Shown here piece by piece: positions 1-6,549 of a stretch of 64,000 bases of DNA (position 1 is its first letter; every line of letters begins with the position of its first letter). Location: NCBI RefSeq assembly GCF_014395425.1, contig NZ_CP060711.1:1054001-1118000 (forward strand). Reading direction: 5' to 3'. A program made the translations under genes and the position numbers. This DNA comes from Thermomonas brevis (lineage in GTDB: Bacteria; Pseudomonadota; Gammaproteobacteria; Xanthomonadales; Xanthomonadaceae). Under the pieces are notes generated by a model. It ran no database searches, was not told where the DNA came from, and saw only the letters and a program-made list of their open reading frames with translations.

Positions 1-2
1 CA

Positions 3-470
3 TGTGGTTACCGCACCGCTCCAGACTTCACGAGCCAAGCCTTTCGGCTCAAGGGGGCCCGCTTCGACATTTCCTGTTGCTACGACGGAGCGGTAATTGC
101 TAGTGACCGCTTCCTGGCGCTGTATCAATCACTTGGCGGTTCCAACATGCGCTTTGTAGTCCTCCCCAACGCGCTTGGCTTCTATCACCTCAAGTGTGAG
201 CAGCCGGCTGCTCTTGACTATGCAGCTATGGAAACCCGGTTCATGCGGCCATGCTCCGATTGTGGCCGCTATCTAGATACAGTCGGCTATGCCTGCATTG
301 CGCTCCAGCCTGATGCCCGCGTCGCAGACAACGAAATGGCGTTTTCGGACAAATATTTCGGCTCCAACAATGAGGCCAGCCCACTTATGCTCTGCGGAGC
401 GGGTCTTGCAACGGCGATCCGGACCTCCGGTCTTACCGGAATAGATTCGTGTGAGCCAATCGGGGCCTAA
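3..470 (+). CDS. Cassette A: hypothetical protein with CxxC motif, 5' end cut by window
   Basis: The frame is open from base 3 to the TAA at 468-470, which lies inside the attC R'' sequence, so the N-terminus is outside the window. About 155 residues are visible, including a CSDCG motif roughly 50 residues after the internal ATG at 147, a CC pair upstream, and a CGY at the very edge. Paired cysteines suggest metal binding, and there is a loose resemblance to double-CXXCG proteins. I do not recognise the family with confidence. The internal ATG at 147 could be taken for the start, but the open upstream frame argues for a longer protein. Confidence 0.6.
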   Translation, partial: CGYRTAPDFTSQAFRLKGARFDISCCYDGAVIASDRFLALYQSLGGSNMRFVVLPNALGFYHLKCEQPAALDYAAMETRFMRPCSDCGRYLDTVGYACIALQPDARVADNEMAFSDKYFGSNNEASPLMLCGAGLATAIRTSGLTGIDSCEPIGA

Positions 471-524
471 CAATTCATTCAAGCCGACGCCGCTTCGCGG
501 CGCGGCTTAATTCAGGCGTTAGGC
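465..524 (+). repeat. attC site 1
   Basis: R'' GCCTAAC at 465-471 and R' GTTAGGC at 518-524. The centre is an imperfect palindrome with a TTCG tip (gccgc-ttcg-cggcg). It ends cassette A, and the upstream gene's stop codon lies in R''. Confidence 0.95.
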
Positions 525-785
525 AGCGCTGGAACTAAATCTTTAGCATTCGGGATCAAGGAGCCTGAAATTGGCCGCACGCCCAACCATTCAAAGCCTC
601 GGCCACAGTCTCCGTGCAGCCTTAGAACGGCTGCACTCCGTCTGCGGGACAGTTCTCCGCAAGAAGCATCGGCAGGCCACACAAGAGCGGTTTCGCTTTG
701 TTCTTGCGGTGTTGCATCTCGGCCAGTCGCTGCCTAACAATTCGTTCAAGCCGATGCCGCTTCGCGGCACAGCTTAACTCAGGCG
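519..785 (+). other. Cassette B: ORF-poor cassette, duplicate of cassette N
   Basis: This 267-bp cassette has no ATG-started gene. By eye it matches cassette N (5775-6041, also 267 bp) with about 19 mismatches and no gaps. It contains a perfect 8-bp inverted repeat (gtgcagcc/ggctgcac, 614-636) also found in cassettes N and R. A TTG-started frame (571-777, 68 codons) is open in both copies but runs into attC, and its differences are not mainly synonymous, so coding is doubtful. A cassette-encoded small RNA is the alternative. The known integron-cassette RNA sRNA-Xcc1 of Xanthomonas is a candidate family, untested here. Confidence 0.6.
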
Positions 786-791
786 TTAGGC
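732..791 (+). repeat. attC site 2
   Basis: R'' GCCTAAC at 732-738, R' GTTAGGC at 785-791. It belongs to the variant class with TTCGTTC on the left arm and TTAACTC on the right arm. Confidence 0.95.
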
Positions 792-808
792 CGCAGACAA
801 ACACCAAC

Positions 809-1144
809 ATGAATTACCAAGCACTCCCCATTACACTCGCTCCCATCTTCTTCGGCATAGTCATTGTGTGGTTCATTCTTATCAAGCTGTTATTCAATCG
901 GCTGGAGCTATATCACCCGCAAAAGTACGAGGCAATGGGCCGGCCATCGCTCTTTCTGCGTAACACCATTGCTGGCGGCTGGGCCACTCTCAAGTTCCTA
1001 GTTGCTCGTGAGCACAAGTCGCTCAATGACAGCTATCTATCCAAGCTCTCCGACTTCATGCTCGTTTTCTTTGCAGCCTATCTGCTGCTGTTCTTTGGGC
1101 TGTTCTTCATAGTCGCTGGACACACATCCAGCTCGGCGGCCTAA
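809..1144 (+). CDS. Cassette C: small two-helix membrane protein of unknown function
   Basis: 111 residues starting at ATG 809, 19 bases inside the cassette; the longer frame back to 698 would cross attC 2 and is rejected. A hydrophobic helix spans about residues 10-30 and a second about 85-104. A basic loop lies between them, containing ELYHPQKYEAMGRPS. The C-terminus is short and serine/alanine-rich, and the stop TAA is formed by the attC R'' sequence. I do not recognise the family. It probably sits in the inner membrane with a cytoplasmic central loop. Confidence 0.75.
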   Translation: MNYQALPITLAPIFFGIVIVWFILIKLLFNRLELYHPQKYEAMGRPSLFLRNTIAGGWATLKFLVAREHKSLNDSYLSKLSDFMLVFFAAYLLLFFGLFFIVAGHTSSSAA

Positions 1145-1198
1145 CAATTCATTCAAGCCGACGCCGCTGCGCGGCGCGGCTTAATTCAAGCGTTAGGC
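1139..1198 (+). repeat. attC site 3
   Basis: R'' GCCTAAC at 1139-1145, R' GTTAGGC at 1192-1198. The loop tip is TGCG instead of TTCG. Confidence 0.95.
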
Positions 1199-1220
1199 GG
1201 CACGCAATCAGGATCGCAAC

Positions 1221-1676
1221 TTGAAGGAAGAGAAAGCTAAGTTCAGCTGGCGTCGCACGGCAATCATTGCCGTCGCACTCATCGTTCTCGGTGTAGTTGC
1301 CTACGCTGCCTCTATGCTGCGCCTTCGAGGCCCTGCGGAACCTCCAGCTGCGGTCAAGGCAACTTCTCCTAAGTCCCCACCGGCAGCCTCGATCTCGTTC
1401 CTCCCGCCAGAGGTCCAACGAGCACTTACATCACTGTGCAGCCCTTGCGCCTTTGCAGACTCTAACGCGCCATGGAATGCCACAGACGTGGTGGGTGACG
1501 GCCTGCCGCAGCGTCGCTTGGTAAAAACCGAGAAACGTGGGCCGGATTGGTTTGTTCAGTATCAGCATGGCGGCTTCGCTATTCACAACCACACGGTTGT
1601 TTTCTCGCTCACGCCAACTGCCCATCTTGCTCCCGGCAGTTCATGTAATCCGGCGCAGGAGAAGTGTGAGTGGTAG
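1221..1676 (+). CDS. Cassette D: single-span membrane-anchored hypothetical protein
   Basis: 151 residues from a TTG start; no ATG lies near the start of this frame. The charged N-terminus (MKEEKAKFSWRRT) precedes one hydrophobic segment at about residues 13-32. A proline/alanine-rich linker and a presumably periplasmic domain follow, with four cysteines, including a CSPC motif and a CxxxxxxC pair at the end that could form disulfides. The product is unknown. It ends at its own TAG just before attC. The gene is moderately GC-rich and on the coding strand usual for the array. Confidence 0.65.
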   Translation: MKEEKAKFSWRRTAIIAVALIVLGVVAYAASMLRLRGPAEPPAAVKATSPKSPPAASISFLPPEVQRALTSLCSPCAFADSNAPWNATDVVGDGLPQRRLVKTEKRGPDWFVQYQHGGFAIHNHTVVFSLTPTAHLAPGSSCNPAQEKCEW

Positions 1677-1680
1677 TGCC

Positions 1681-1740
1681 GCCTAACAATTCATTCAAGC
1701 CGACGCCGCTTCGCGGCGCGGCTTAATTCAGGCGTTAGGC
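1681..1740 (+). repeat. attC site 4
   Basis: R'' GCCTAAC at 1681-1687, R' GTTAGGC at 1734-1740; canonical arms and TTCG tip. Confidence 0.95.
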
Positions 1741-1753
1741 AGCAAACCAAACA

Positions 1754-2047
1754 ATGCCGCACTTCAAAGTCATACTGTCCGGTCAAGAAATCGAATTGCT
1801 GTTTGACGGCACGCCAGTCGTTGAATTCTTCACCACTAGACTCGTTCGTGCCGCAGACTTGGCGGCTGCGGAGCGACAGGCCAAGGATCTTGTTCTGTTG
1901 GAGTGGCAATCTGGTGACATCTATGGGACCACCAATCGCGGCTCCATCCCGGCACTGAAAGTTGAAGATTCTTTTCCGGTCAGCTTTCTGGCCGGCACGT
2001 TCGGGCGCAAGCCCTCTAGCTACACTTTCTACCGCCATGAGGACTAG
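1754..2047 (+). CDS. Cassette E: small soluble hypothetical protein
   Basis: 97 residues with the ATG 13 bases after attC 4. There is no signal peptide or membrane segment. The sequence alternates beta-like stretches (HFKVILSG, IELLFDG) with a charged helix rich in alanine and ends in a tyrosine/phenylalanine-rich tail (YTFYRHED). It looks like the small alpha/beta proteins common in gene cassettes. No family is recognised and no catalytic motif stands out. It stops 6 bases before attC 5. Confidence 0.65.
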   Translation: MPHFKVILSGQEIELLFDGTPVVEFFTTRLVRAADLAAAERQAKDLVLLEWQSGDIYGTTNRGSIPALKVEDSFPVSFLAGTFGRKPSSYTFYRHED

Positions 2048-2053
2048 ACTGCT

Positions 2054-2112
2054 GCCTAACAATTCATTCAAGCCGATGCCGCTTCGCGGCACGGCTTAAC
2101 TCAGCGTTAGGG
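2054..2112 (+). repeat. attC site 5
   Basis: R'' GCCTAAC at 2054-2060, R' GTTAGGG at 2106-2112. At 59 bp it is one base shorter than its neighbours (TCAGCG instead of TCAGGCG). Confidence 0.93.
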
Positions 2113-2129
2113 CTCACACGGGAAATTCT

Positions 2130-2366
2130 ATGCAGGTCGAACAAAAGCAAAAGCGAGGCCGGCTAAGAACGGCCATCTTTACAGTAGCGGGAATCTTTTA
2201 TCTCTACCAGTACGTTCAAACCCAGCAAATTCCGCTCCTGATCACGGCGGGTGGCTTTGCCATGATCTTGCCTAACACCTTTCTCTACCCAGTGAACTGG
2301 CTCAATCCAATGAAAGCCGGCGGGACAAAGCCGAATCCCGCGCTGACATTGCTTACATTCGTCTGA
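2130..2366 (+). CDS. Cassette F: small membrane protein, possibly truncated by a stop codon
   Basis: 78 residues from ATG 2130. A basic N-terminus (QKQKRGRLR) precedes a hydrophobic segment at about residues 13-28, then a second at about 34-50. The frame stops at TGA 2364-2366, yet the same frame continues with hydrophobic residues (ATCIIGGLIMQWQ) to the next stop just before attC 6. The annotated end may therefore be a recent nonsense change that removed a third helix. The product is unknown. Confidence 0.6.
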   Translation: MQVEQKQKRGRLRTAIFTVAGIFYLYQYVQTQQIPLLITAGGFAMILPNTFLYPVNWLNPMKAGGTKPNPALTLLTFV

Positions 2367-2409
2367 GCAACTTGCATCATTGGTGGGCTCATCATGCAAT
2401 GGCAGTGAG

Positions 2410-2469
2410 CCCTAACAATTCATTCAAGCCGACACCGCTTCGCGGTCCGACTTATTTCAGGCGTTAGGC
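2410..2469 (+). repeat. attC site 6
   Basis: R'' CCCTAAC at 2410-2416, R' GTTAGGC at 2463-2469. The C at the start of R'' matches the GTTAGGG that opens this cassette at attC 5. Confidence 0.95.
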
Positions 2470-2482
2470 CGCTTTAGACAAT

Positions 2483-2923
2483 ATGGCAAACCCGTACCTG
2501 TTATCCGGAGCTGCGCTGAGCGCGATCGCGGCCCTACTTCACCTTGGCTGCATCTTCTTTGGCCCATCGTGGTACCGCTTCTTCGGTGCAGGTGAGCGTA
2601 TGGCTCAACTCTCAGCTGCCGGCCATATCGCCCCTACCCTCATCACGACCGGAATTGCTGCAGTGCTCGGCGTCTGGTCGCTCTACGCTCTTTCCGGTGC
2701 CGGCGTCATTCCAAGGCTCCCGCTTATTCGCACCGGTCTTTGCGTCATTACCGGCATTTACCTGCTGCGCAGCGTAGCGGGATTCGTGCTCGCAGCCGTT
2801 GCACCCGGTGAACGCAGCGTGGCCTTCTGGTGCTGGAGTTCCCTGATTTGCCTAGGCATCGGCACGCTGTATCTTGTCGGTACTCGACAGGTCTGGTCCG
2901 AGCTTTCTCGCGGCGCGGCCTAA
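2483..2923 (+). CDS. Cassette G: four-helix integral membrane protein of unknown function
   Basis: 146 residues starting at ATG 2483. Hydrophobic helices fall at about residues 5-27, 46-70, 80-103 and 112-132, separated by short loops with few charges. This is typical of a small polytopic inner-membrane protein. The stop TAA lies inside attC R''. I do not recognise the family; no transporter or enzyme motif is visible. Similar compact four-helix proteins occur in other gamma-proteobacterial cassettes, but that is a general impression rather than a match. Confidence 0.72.
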   Translation: MANPYLLSGAALSAIAALLHLGCIFFGPSWYRFFGAGERMAQLSAAGHIAPTLITTGIAAVLGVWSLYALSGAGVIPRLPLIRTGLCVITGIYLLRSVAGFVLAAVAPGERSVAFWCWSSLICLGIGTLYLVGTRQVWSELSRGAA

Positions 2924-2977
2924 CAATTCAATCAAGTCGAGACCGCTTCGCGGTCCGACTTATTTCAGGCGTTAGGC
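2918..2977 (+). repeat. attC site 7
   Basis: R'' GCCTAAC at 2918-2924, R' GTTAGGC at 2971-2977. The stem reads gaccgc-ttcg-cggtc, a paired variant of the usual gccgc stem. Confidence 0.95.
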
Positions 2978-3255
2978 CACTCAAAGCGGCGCATCGCATT
3001 TGCAGTTCTATGCGCTCGCACTATCCCGTTGTTCGGTGTCGCAACTATCAACCTCACCGCTTGTCACTTCGCCGTAATTCACCGCGCTACGGCGCAGCAC
3101 AAAGCGGCCGCGCCTCCGGCTTCGCAATGTCTCGCTCGTTCATCAAGAGCCAGATCAGCAGTACACTCGGGACAGGTCATGCGCCATCGTCAGGAGCCGT
3201 GGCCTAACAATTCGTTCAAGCCGACGCCGCTTCGCGGCGCGGCTTAACTCAGGCG
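2972..3255 (+). other. Cassette H: ORF-poor cassette related to cassette I
   Basis: A 284-bp cassette with no ATG-started gene of convincing size. Its last 172 bases (3084-3255) align without gaps to the last 172 bases of cassette I, with about 16 mismatches by eye. A TTG-started frame of 72 codons runs through attC and ends in the attC-encoded tail NNSFKPTPLRGAA, which argues for accidental opening. It is a candidate non-coding RNA cassette; nothing else is visible in it. Confidence 0.5.
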
Positions 3256-3261
3256 TTAGGC
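3202..3261 (+). repeat. attC site 8
   Basis: R'' GCCTAAC at 3202-3208, R' GTTAGGC at 3255-3261. TTCGTTC/TTAACTC arm class. Confidence 0.95.
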
Positions 3262-3556
3262 CACTAAGAGCAGGCGCATCGAAACAATTCGTGCGCTCAC
3301 CTGCTTGCTTCCGCTCTTCGGCAAAGAAAGCGGCTGCACTTCACCTAGCAAAGCGCACGGAGCCGCACTTCGTTGAGACACCTCGCGCTACGGCGCAGCA
3401 CAAACCAGCCGCGCCTCCGGCTTCGCAATGTCTAGCTCGTTCATCAAGAGTAACAACGGCAGTACACTCGGGTTGGGTCATGCGCTGTCGTCAAGAGCCG
3501 TGGCCTAACAATTCGTTCAAGCCGATGCCGCTTCGCGGCACGGCTTAACTCAGGCG
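3256..3556 (+). other. Cassette I: ORF-poor cassette related to cassette H
   Basis: A 301-bp cassette next to its relative H. The 5' parts also look similar (both open with ttaggccact and a gcgcatcg motif), so the two may be a diverged tandem duplication. A GTG-started frame of 85 codons (3291-3548) runs into attC and ends NNSFKPMPLRGTA. The residues shared with H (QCLARSS, VHSG, MRxRQEPW) follow from nucleotide identity rather than from a visible coding constraint. No real gene can be supported. Confidence 0.5.
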
Positions 3557-3562
3557 TTAGGT
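3503..3562 (+). repeat. attC site 9
   Basis: R'' GCCTAAC at 3503-3509, R' GTTAGGT at 3556-3562. TTCGTTC/TTAACTC arm class. Confidence 0.95.
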
Positions 3563-3567
3563 TGCAC

Positions 3568-4074
3568 ATGATATTCCTCGGCAAGCCAACAAGAGCAAAG
3601 AACGCGCTGTTCGCCGCGCTCTGCTTTCTCCTCAGCGGCATGATGTTCTATTCGTGGGCTATGTTCGAGGGCATTCCAGCGCGCACGGAACTGCGGCCGG
3701 CCTCTGGCAGGGTGACTTGGGTTCAGGACGGAAAGTACGGCATCAAATTCGCCCTTGATGGCGTTCCCAAGTCCTTTGACTACGCATCAAAAGGCAACGC
3801 CATGGGCCTCGTGCATGACGCCTTGTCACGCCCCGATCGACCTGTTGTCACCGTGCTCTACGATCCAAGTAATCCGGGCGGCCCCATCTACTCAAAAGAT
3901 ATCTACTACGGAGTTTTTGAGCTGTCGATCGCAGGCAAGCCCTTCCGTAGCCACGTCGAGATAGCTGAGGCATGGCAGACTGACGAGAATCTGGCCGTCT
4001 GGCTTGGCTCATTCTTCGTTCTCGGCGGCATATACCTGGCATGGGCTGCTTTCCATAATCGCGGTGCAACCTAA
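3568..4074 (+). CDS. Cassette J: two-span membrane protein with extracytoplasmic domain
   Basis: 168 residues from ATG 3568; a TTG at 3562 lies inside R' and is less likely. Helix one covers about residues 11-32 and helix two about 139-160 near the C-terminus. The roughly 100-residue domain between them has beta-type sequence (ASGRVTWVQDGKYGIKFALDG, then VVTVLYDPSNPGG) and probably faces the periplasm. The layout recalls DUF3592-like proteins, where a beta domain sits between two spans, but I cannot assign it. The stop TAA lies in the attC R''. Confidence 0.68.
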   Translation: MIFLGKPTRAKNALFAALCFLLSGMMFYSWAMFEGIPARTELRPASGRVTWVQDGKYGIKFALDGVPKSFDYASKGNAMGLVHDALSRPDRPVVTVLYDPSNPGGPIYSKDIYYGVFELSIAGKPFRSHVEIAEAWQTDENLAVWLGSFFVLGGIYLAWAAFHNRGAT

Positions 4075-4128
4075 CAATTCATTCAATCCGATGCCGCTTC
4101 GCGGCGCGGCTTAATTCAGGCGTTAGGC
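4069..4128 (+). repeat. attC site 10
   Basis: R'' ACCTAAC at 4069-4075, R' GTTAGGC at 4122-4128. The ACC matches the GTTAGGT opening of the same cassette. Confidence 0.95.
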
Positions 4129-4140
4129 GTTGGAACAAAC

Positions 4141-4596
4141 ATGATCGCATCCCCAGAAAAACTGCATGAGCTTCTGAGGTACTGCATCGACTTCGGCAAG
4201 ACCATGCTTACCAACTCTGGTGAGTTCCATCCGTTCGGCGCCACGCTCGGCCTTGACGACAAAGTAAGCGCTGCCGGTGGTTACAATGGCGAGGAGCATC
4301 CCGCCGCACAAGATATCCATCGTCTTCTCGGAGAGGCTTTTTCTTCCAGCGCCGCCGAGGGCTCCATTGCCGCAGCCGCGCTAGCAGCAAACGTGAACAT
4401 CCCACGTGAGTACGACCCGCCCGCTCCGGACGGAATACGAGTCCTTCTTGAGAGCAAGGACTTCTCAAGGCTCATATACATCCCGTATGTCATTAAGCGG
4501 CAGGGACTCTTCACCAAATCCAACTCCGTGACTCTGTTTGAGCCAATTGCTGTACAGGTTGGCCCTGGCATCTTCAAAGCTGCCGCCAATGCCTAA
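4141..4596 (+). CDS. Cassette K: soluble hypothetical protein
   Basis: 151 residues from ATG 4141, 13 bases after attC 10. No membrane segment. The N-terminal half looks helical (EKLHELLRYCIDFGKTMLTNSGEFHPFGATL) and the C-terminal half contains beta-type stretches (RLIYIPYVIK, VTLFEPIAVQVG). The sequence NSGEFHPFGATLGLDDKV has the flavour of small stress or effector-associated cassette proteins, but no family is recognised. The stop TAA is formed by attC R''. Confidence 0.68.
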   Translation: MIASPEKLHELLRYCIDFGKTMLTNSGEFHPFGATLGLDDKVSAAGGYNGEEHPAAQDIHRLLGEAFSSSAAEGSIAAAALAANVNIPREYDPPAPDGIRVLLESKDFSRLIYIPYVIKRQGLFTKSNSVTLFEPIAVQVGPGIFKAAANA

Positions 4597-4650
4597 CAAT
4601 TCATTCAAGCCGACACCACTTCGCGGCGCGGCTTAACTCAAGTGTTAGGG
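4591..4650 (+). repeat. attC site 11
   Basis: R'' GCCTAAC at 4591-4597, R' GTTAGGG at 4644-4650. It carries several stem mismatches (gacaccact against cggcgcg) and AGTG before TTAGGG. Confidence 0.92.
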
Positions 4651-4674
4651 CGCAACCAAATTTAAGGGGGTGTT

Positions 4675-5223
4675 GTGGACTACATCACAGCGGGAATCAA
4701 TCTTCTAGGTTTGGTAGCGCTATTTTTATATCAACGCTACCGCTTGAGTCTTTTGTCCGAGGCCTTGGCAAGACAAGGAACGTTGCTGACAGAGACAAAG
4801 AATGTTGTTTCACAACAAGCCACAGCAATTAGCAGTCAATCAGCCGTAGTGGATGCTGCTGTCAAATACTCCCAAGCGTTCTCCCCAGATCGAATTGAAC
4901 AAATGGTGCGCCGCGAGCTCGAAATAGAGCACAAGGGCGAGAAATGCGAGCTTGAACAGAAGGTCCAAGCGCTAAGTGACAATCAAGGAAGAATTATTAC
5001 CAACTCCATGGGCCAAATTGCCGACAAGATAAGCGAGCGATTCTCCCAAGTTTTCACGCCGATTTTGTCTGGTTATGCAATTCACTTGTTGAAGCTCCCG
5101 GATGAAATAAGAGACGCTGAGATACAGAAGATTGAACCTTCTGAATCTCGCGAGCTCGTCAAGTCCGTAGTTGTGAAAGGAAAGGAAATGCTGGAGGCGG
5201 CAGGAATGGGAACAGCGCCCTAA
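4675..5223 (+). CDS. Cassette L: membrane-anchored coiled-coil protein
   Basis: 182 residues from GTG 4675, chosen because a strong purine run (aaggggg) lies 7-12 bases upstream. One hydrophobic helix (residues about 4-22) is followed by a long, charged, probably coiled-coil stretch of roughly residues 25-120 with regular hydrophobic spacing, then a helical tail. The codons are more AT-rich than the backbone. The layout resembles small DUF1043- or RmuC-like anchored coiled-coil proteins, but no family is recognised. The stop overlaps attC R''. Confidence 0.7.
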   Translation: MDYITAGINLLGLVALFLYQRYRLSLLSEALARQGTLLTETKNVVSQQATAISSQSAVVDAAVKYSQAFSPDRIEQMVRRELEIEHKGEKCELEQKVQALSDNQGRIITNSMGQIADKISERFSQVFTPILSGYAIHLLKLPDEIRDAEIQKIEPSESRELVKSVVVKGKEMLEAAGMGTAP

Positions 5224-5307
5224 CAATTCGTTCAAGCCGAGCCCGCTTCGTGGCTCCACGCAAAACCGGTTCTCCGTGGGCGGGCCGGCTTAACTCAGGT
5301 GTTAGGG
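5218..5307 (+). repeat. attC site 12 (long form)
   Basis: R'' CCCTAAC at 5218-5224, R' GTTAGGG at 5301-5307. At 90 bp it carries an extended loop; the outer arms (gagcccgc/gcgggcc) still pair. Confidence 0.93.
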
Positions 5308-5321
5308 CGCAAAGGAGAATT

Positions 5322-5726
5322 ATGCGAGTTGCTGTAAGATTTATTGCAGTGGTTCTTTTTCTAGTTTCGTTTCCCGCTGCGGCTTCAGATTTTGGGATTG
5401 GGTTCCTGATTGCAATGGCGGGAATATTTATGATCGCAATCTGGCCACTGGTCTTGCCTTTGTTTTATCTTCGCGGATCCAGTAGGAAGCTCACGTTGTA
5501 CTTTGTACTGGCGTTGACAGCCTTTGGCCTTGCGGGCCTGTTGAGCGCGCCATTTCAATTACTGGGCTTGATCGGTCTGCCGGCCCTACTTGGCGGCTCA
5601 CTTAGCTCTGATAACATTCCTGGTGCTGGCGTGCTCTACTTGGCACATCCATTGGCATTTGCGGCTAGCTTGTGGGTTCTACCCAAAATCAAACGTCTAG
5701 TGGCTAGCCACGCGATTGCGCCCTAA
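5322..5726 (+). CDS. Cassette M: exported/integral membrane protein with a paralogue at the array end
   Basis: 134 residues. ATG 5322 is chosen because AAAGGAG lies 7 bases upstream and a signal-like N-terminus follows (MRVAVRFIAVVLFLVSFPAAA); the longer frame from 5250 runs through attC 12. Three further hydrophobic stretches cover about residues 27-50, 60-85 and 98-122, with a dibasic C-terminal KIKRL. The protein matches the translated pieces of cassette Y (10532-10937) closely, with shared blocks such as IAIWPL.LPLFYLRG and LLYL.HPLAF.ASLW.LPK.KRL. Function unknown. Confidence 0.78.
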   Translation: MRVAVRFIAVVLFLVSFPAAASDFGIGFLIAMAGIFMIAIWPLVLPLFYLRGSSRKLTLYFVLALTAFGLAGLLSAPFQLLGLIGLPALLGGSLSSDNIPGAGVLYLAHPLAFAASLWVLPKIKRLVASHAIAP

Positions 5727-5780
5727 CAATTCATTCAAGCCGACGCCACTTCGTGGCGCGGCTTAATTCAGGCATTAGGC
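5721..5780 (+). repeat. attC site 13 with altered cleavage base
   Basis: R'' CCCTAAC at 5721-5727. R' reads ATTAGGC (5774-5780) instead of GTTAGGC, so the base before the crossover point has changed from G to A. The stem is intact (gccac-ttcg-tggc). Confidence 0.92.
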
Positions 5781-6041
5781 AGCGCTGGAACTAGATCTTT
5801 ATCGTTCGGGATCAAGGAACTTGAAGTTGACCGCATTCCCAAGCATTCAAAGCCTCGGCCACAGTCTCCGTGCAGCCTTAGAGCGGCTGCACTCCGTCTG
5901 CGGGATAGTTCTTTGCAAGAAGCATCGGCAGGCCACACAAGAGCGTTTTCGCTTTGTTCTTGCGGTGTTGCATCTCGGCCAGTCGCTGCCTAACAATTCG
6001 TTCAAGCCGATGCTGCTTCGCGGCGCGGCTTAATTCAGGCG
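5775..6041 (+). other. Cassette N: ORF-poor cassette, duplicate of cassette B
   Basis: 267 bp, the same length as cassette B and about 93% identical by eye, with no gaps. It carries the same perfect inverted repeat (gtgcagcc ttagagc ggctgcac) at 5870-5892; the one change relative to B falls in the loop. A TTG-started frame (5821-6033) is open but reads into attC. It is most simply explained as a cassette copied within the array, and possibly encodes a structured RNA. Nothing else is seen in this stretch. Confidence 0.6.
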
Positions 6042-6047
6042 TTAGGC
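5988..6047 (+). repeat. attC site 14
   Basis: R'' GCCTAAC at 5988-5994, R' GTTAGGC at 6041-6047. The left arm is TTCGTTC but the right arm is TTAATTC, giving a G-T pair. Confidence 0.95.
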
Positions 6048-6050
6048 CGC

Positions 6051-6476
6051 ATGAAAGATGATCGCGTTTACAGAACCGAATTTAGAAGCTATGCCCTATG
6101 GTTAGGGCTGCTTGGTCTACCTCTGATACCGATTGCAGCGGTTCTGGTCAGGTTCGGCTGGGTGCAATTCCAAGCCAAGGGAATGGTGCCGCCTTCTGTG
6201 CTTTGTCTCTTGGTCTTAGTGGTGGTATTTATCTGGCTCTCTCGTTATCAGCTTACCTTCTCGTCTTCCGACATTACATATCGCTCCTGGCGCAAATCTT
6301 GGACGGTGTCATACGCCAACATCGCAGAGGTATCGGCATCTCGTGTCGCGCCCATCTCACAAGCGCCAATCGGTGCGTATATCCATTTCAAGGACGGGCG
6401 TCGTGAGCTCATCTACACAAAGGCTTTTCCCATGGCTGCAATCAGGGATCTTTTTGCCCTTGGCGCTGCGGCCTAA
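6051..6476 (+). CDS. Cassette O: two-span membrane protein with PH-like C-terminal domain
   Basis: 141 residues with ATG 6051 only three bases after R', so the leader is extremely short and has no clear Shine-Dalgarno site. Two hydrophobic helices (about residues 15-37 and 46-64) precede a beta-rich tail (LTFSSSDITYRSWRKSWTVSYANIAEVSASR, then AYIHFKDGRRELIYT). That arrangement is typical of bacterial PH-domain membrane proteins, in which the strand pattern follows two N-terminal spans. The role is unknown. The stop TAA lies in the attC R''. Confidence 0.7.
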   Translation: MKDDRVYRTEFRSYALWLGLLGLPLIPIAAVLVRFGWVQFQAKGMVPPSVLCLLVLVVVFIWLSRYQLTFSSSDITYRSWRKSWTVSYANIAEVSASRVAPISQAPIGAYIHFKDGRRELIYTKAFPMAAIRDLFALGAAA

Positions 6477-6530
6477 CAATTCATTCAAGCCGACGCTGCT
6501 TCGCGGCGCGGCTTAATTCAGGCGTTAGGC
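6471..6530 (+). repeat. attC site 15
   Basis: R'' GCCTAAC at 6471-6477, R' GTTAGGC at 6524-6530; canonical. Confidence 0.95.
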
Positions 6531-6549
6531 AGCACATCCGAGTACATCG

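Noticed and set aside
571..777. 68-codon TTG-started gene in cassette B
   Set aside because: It runs into attC; differences from the copy in cassette N include five amino-acid changes against three silent ones before attC, so coding constraint is not shown.
2830..3207. Open frame of 125 codons across attC 7
   Set aside because: It begins inside the cassette G gene in another frame and crosses a cassette border.
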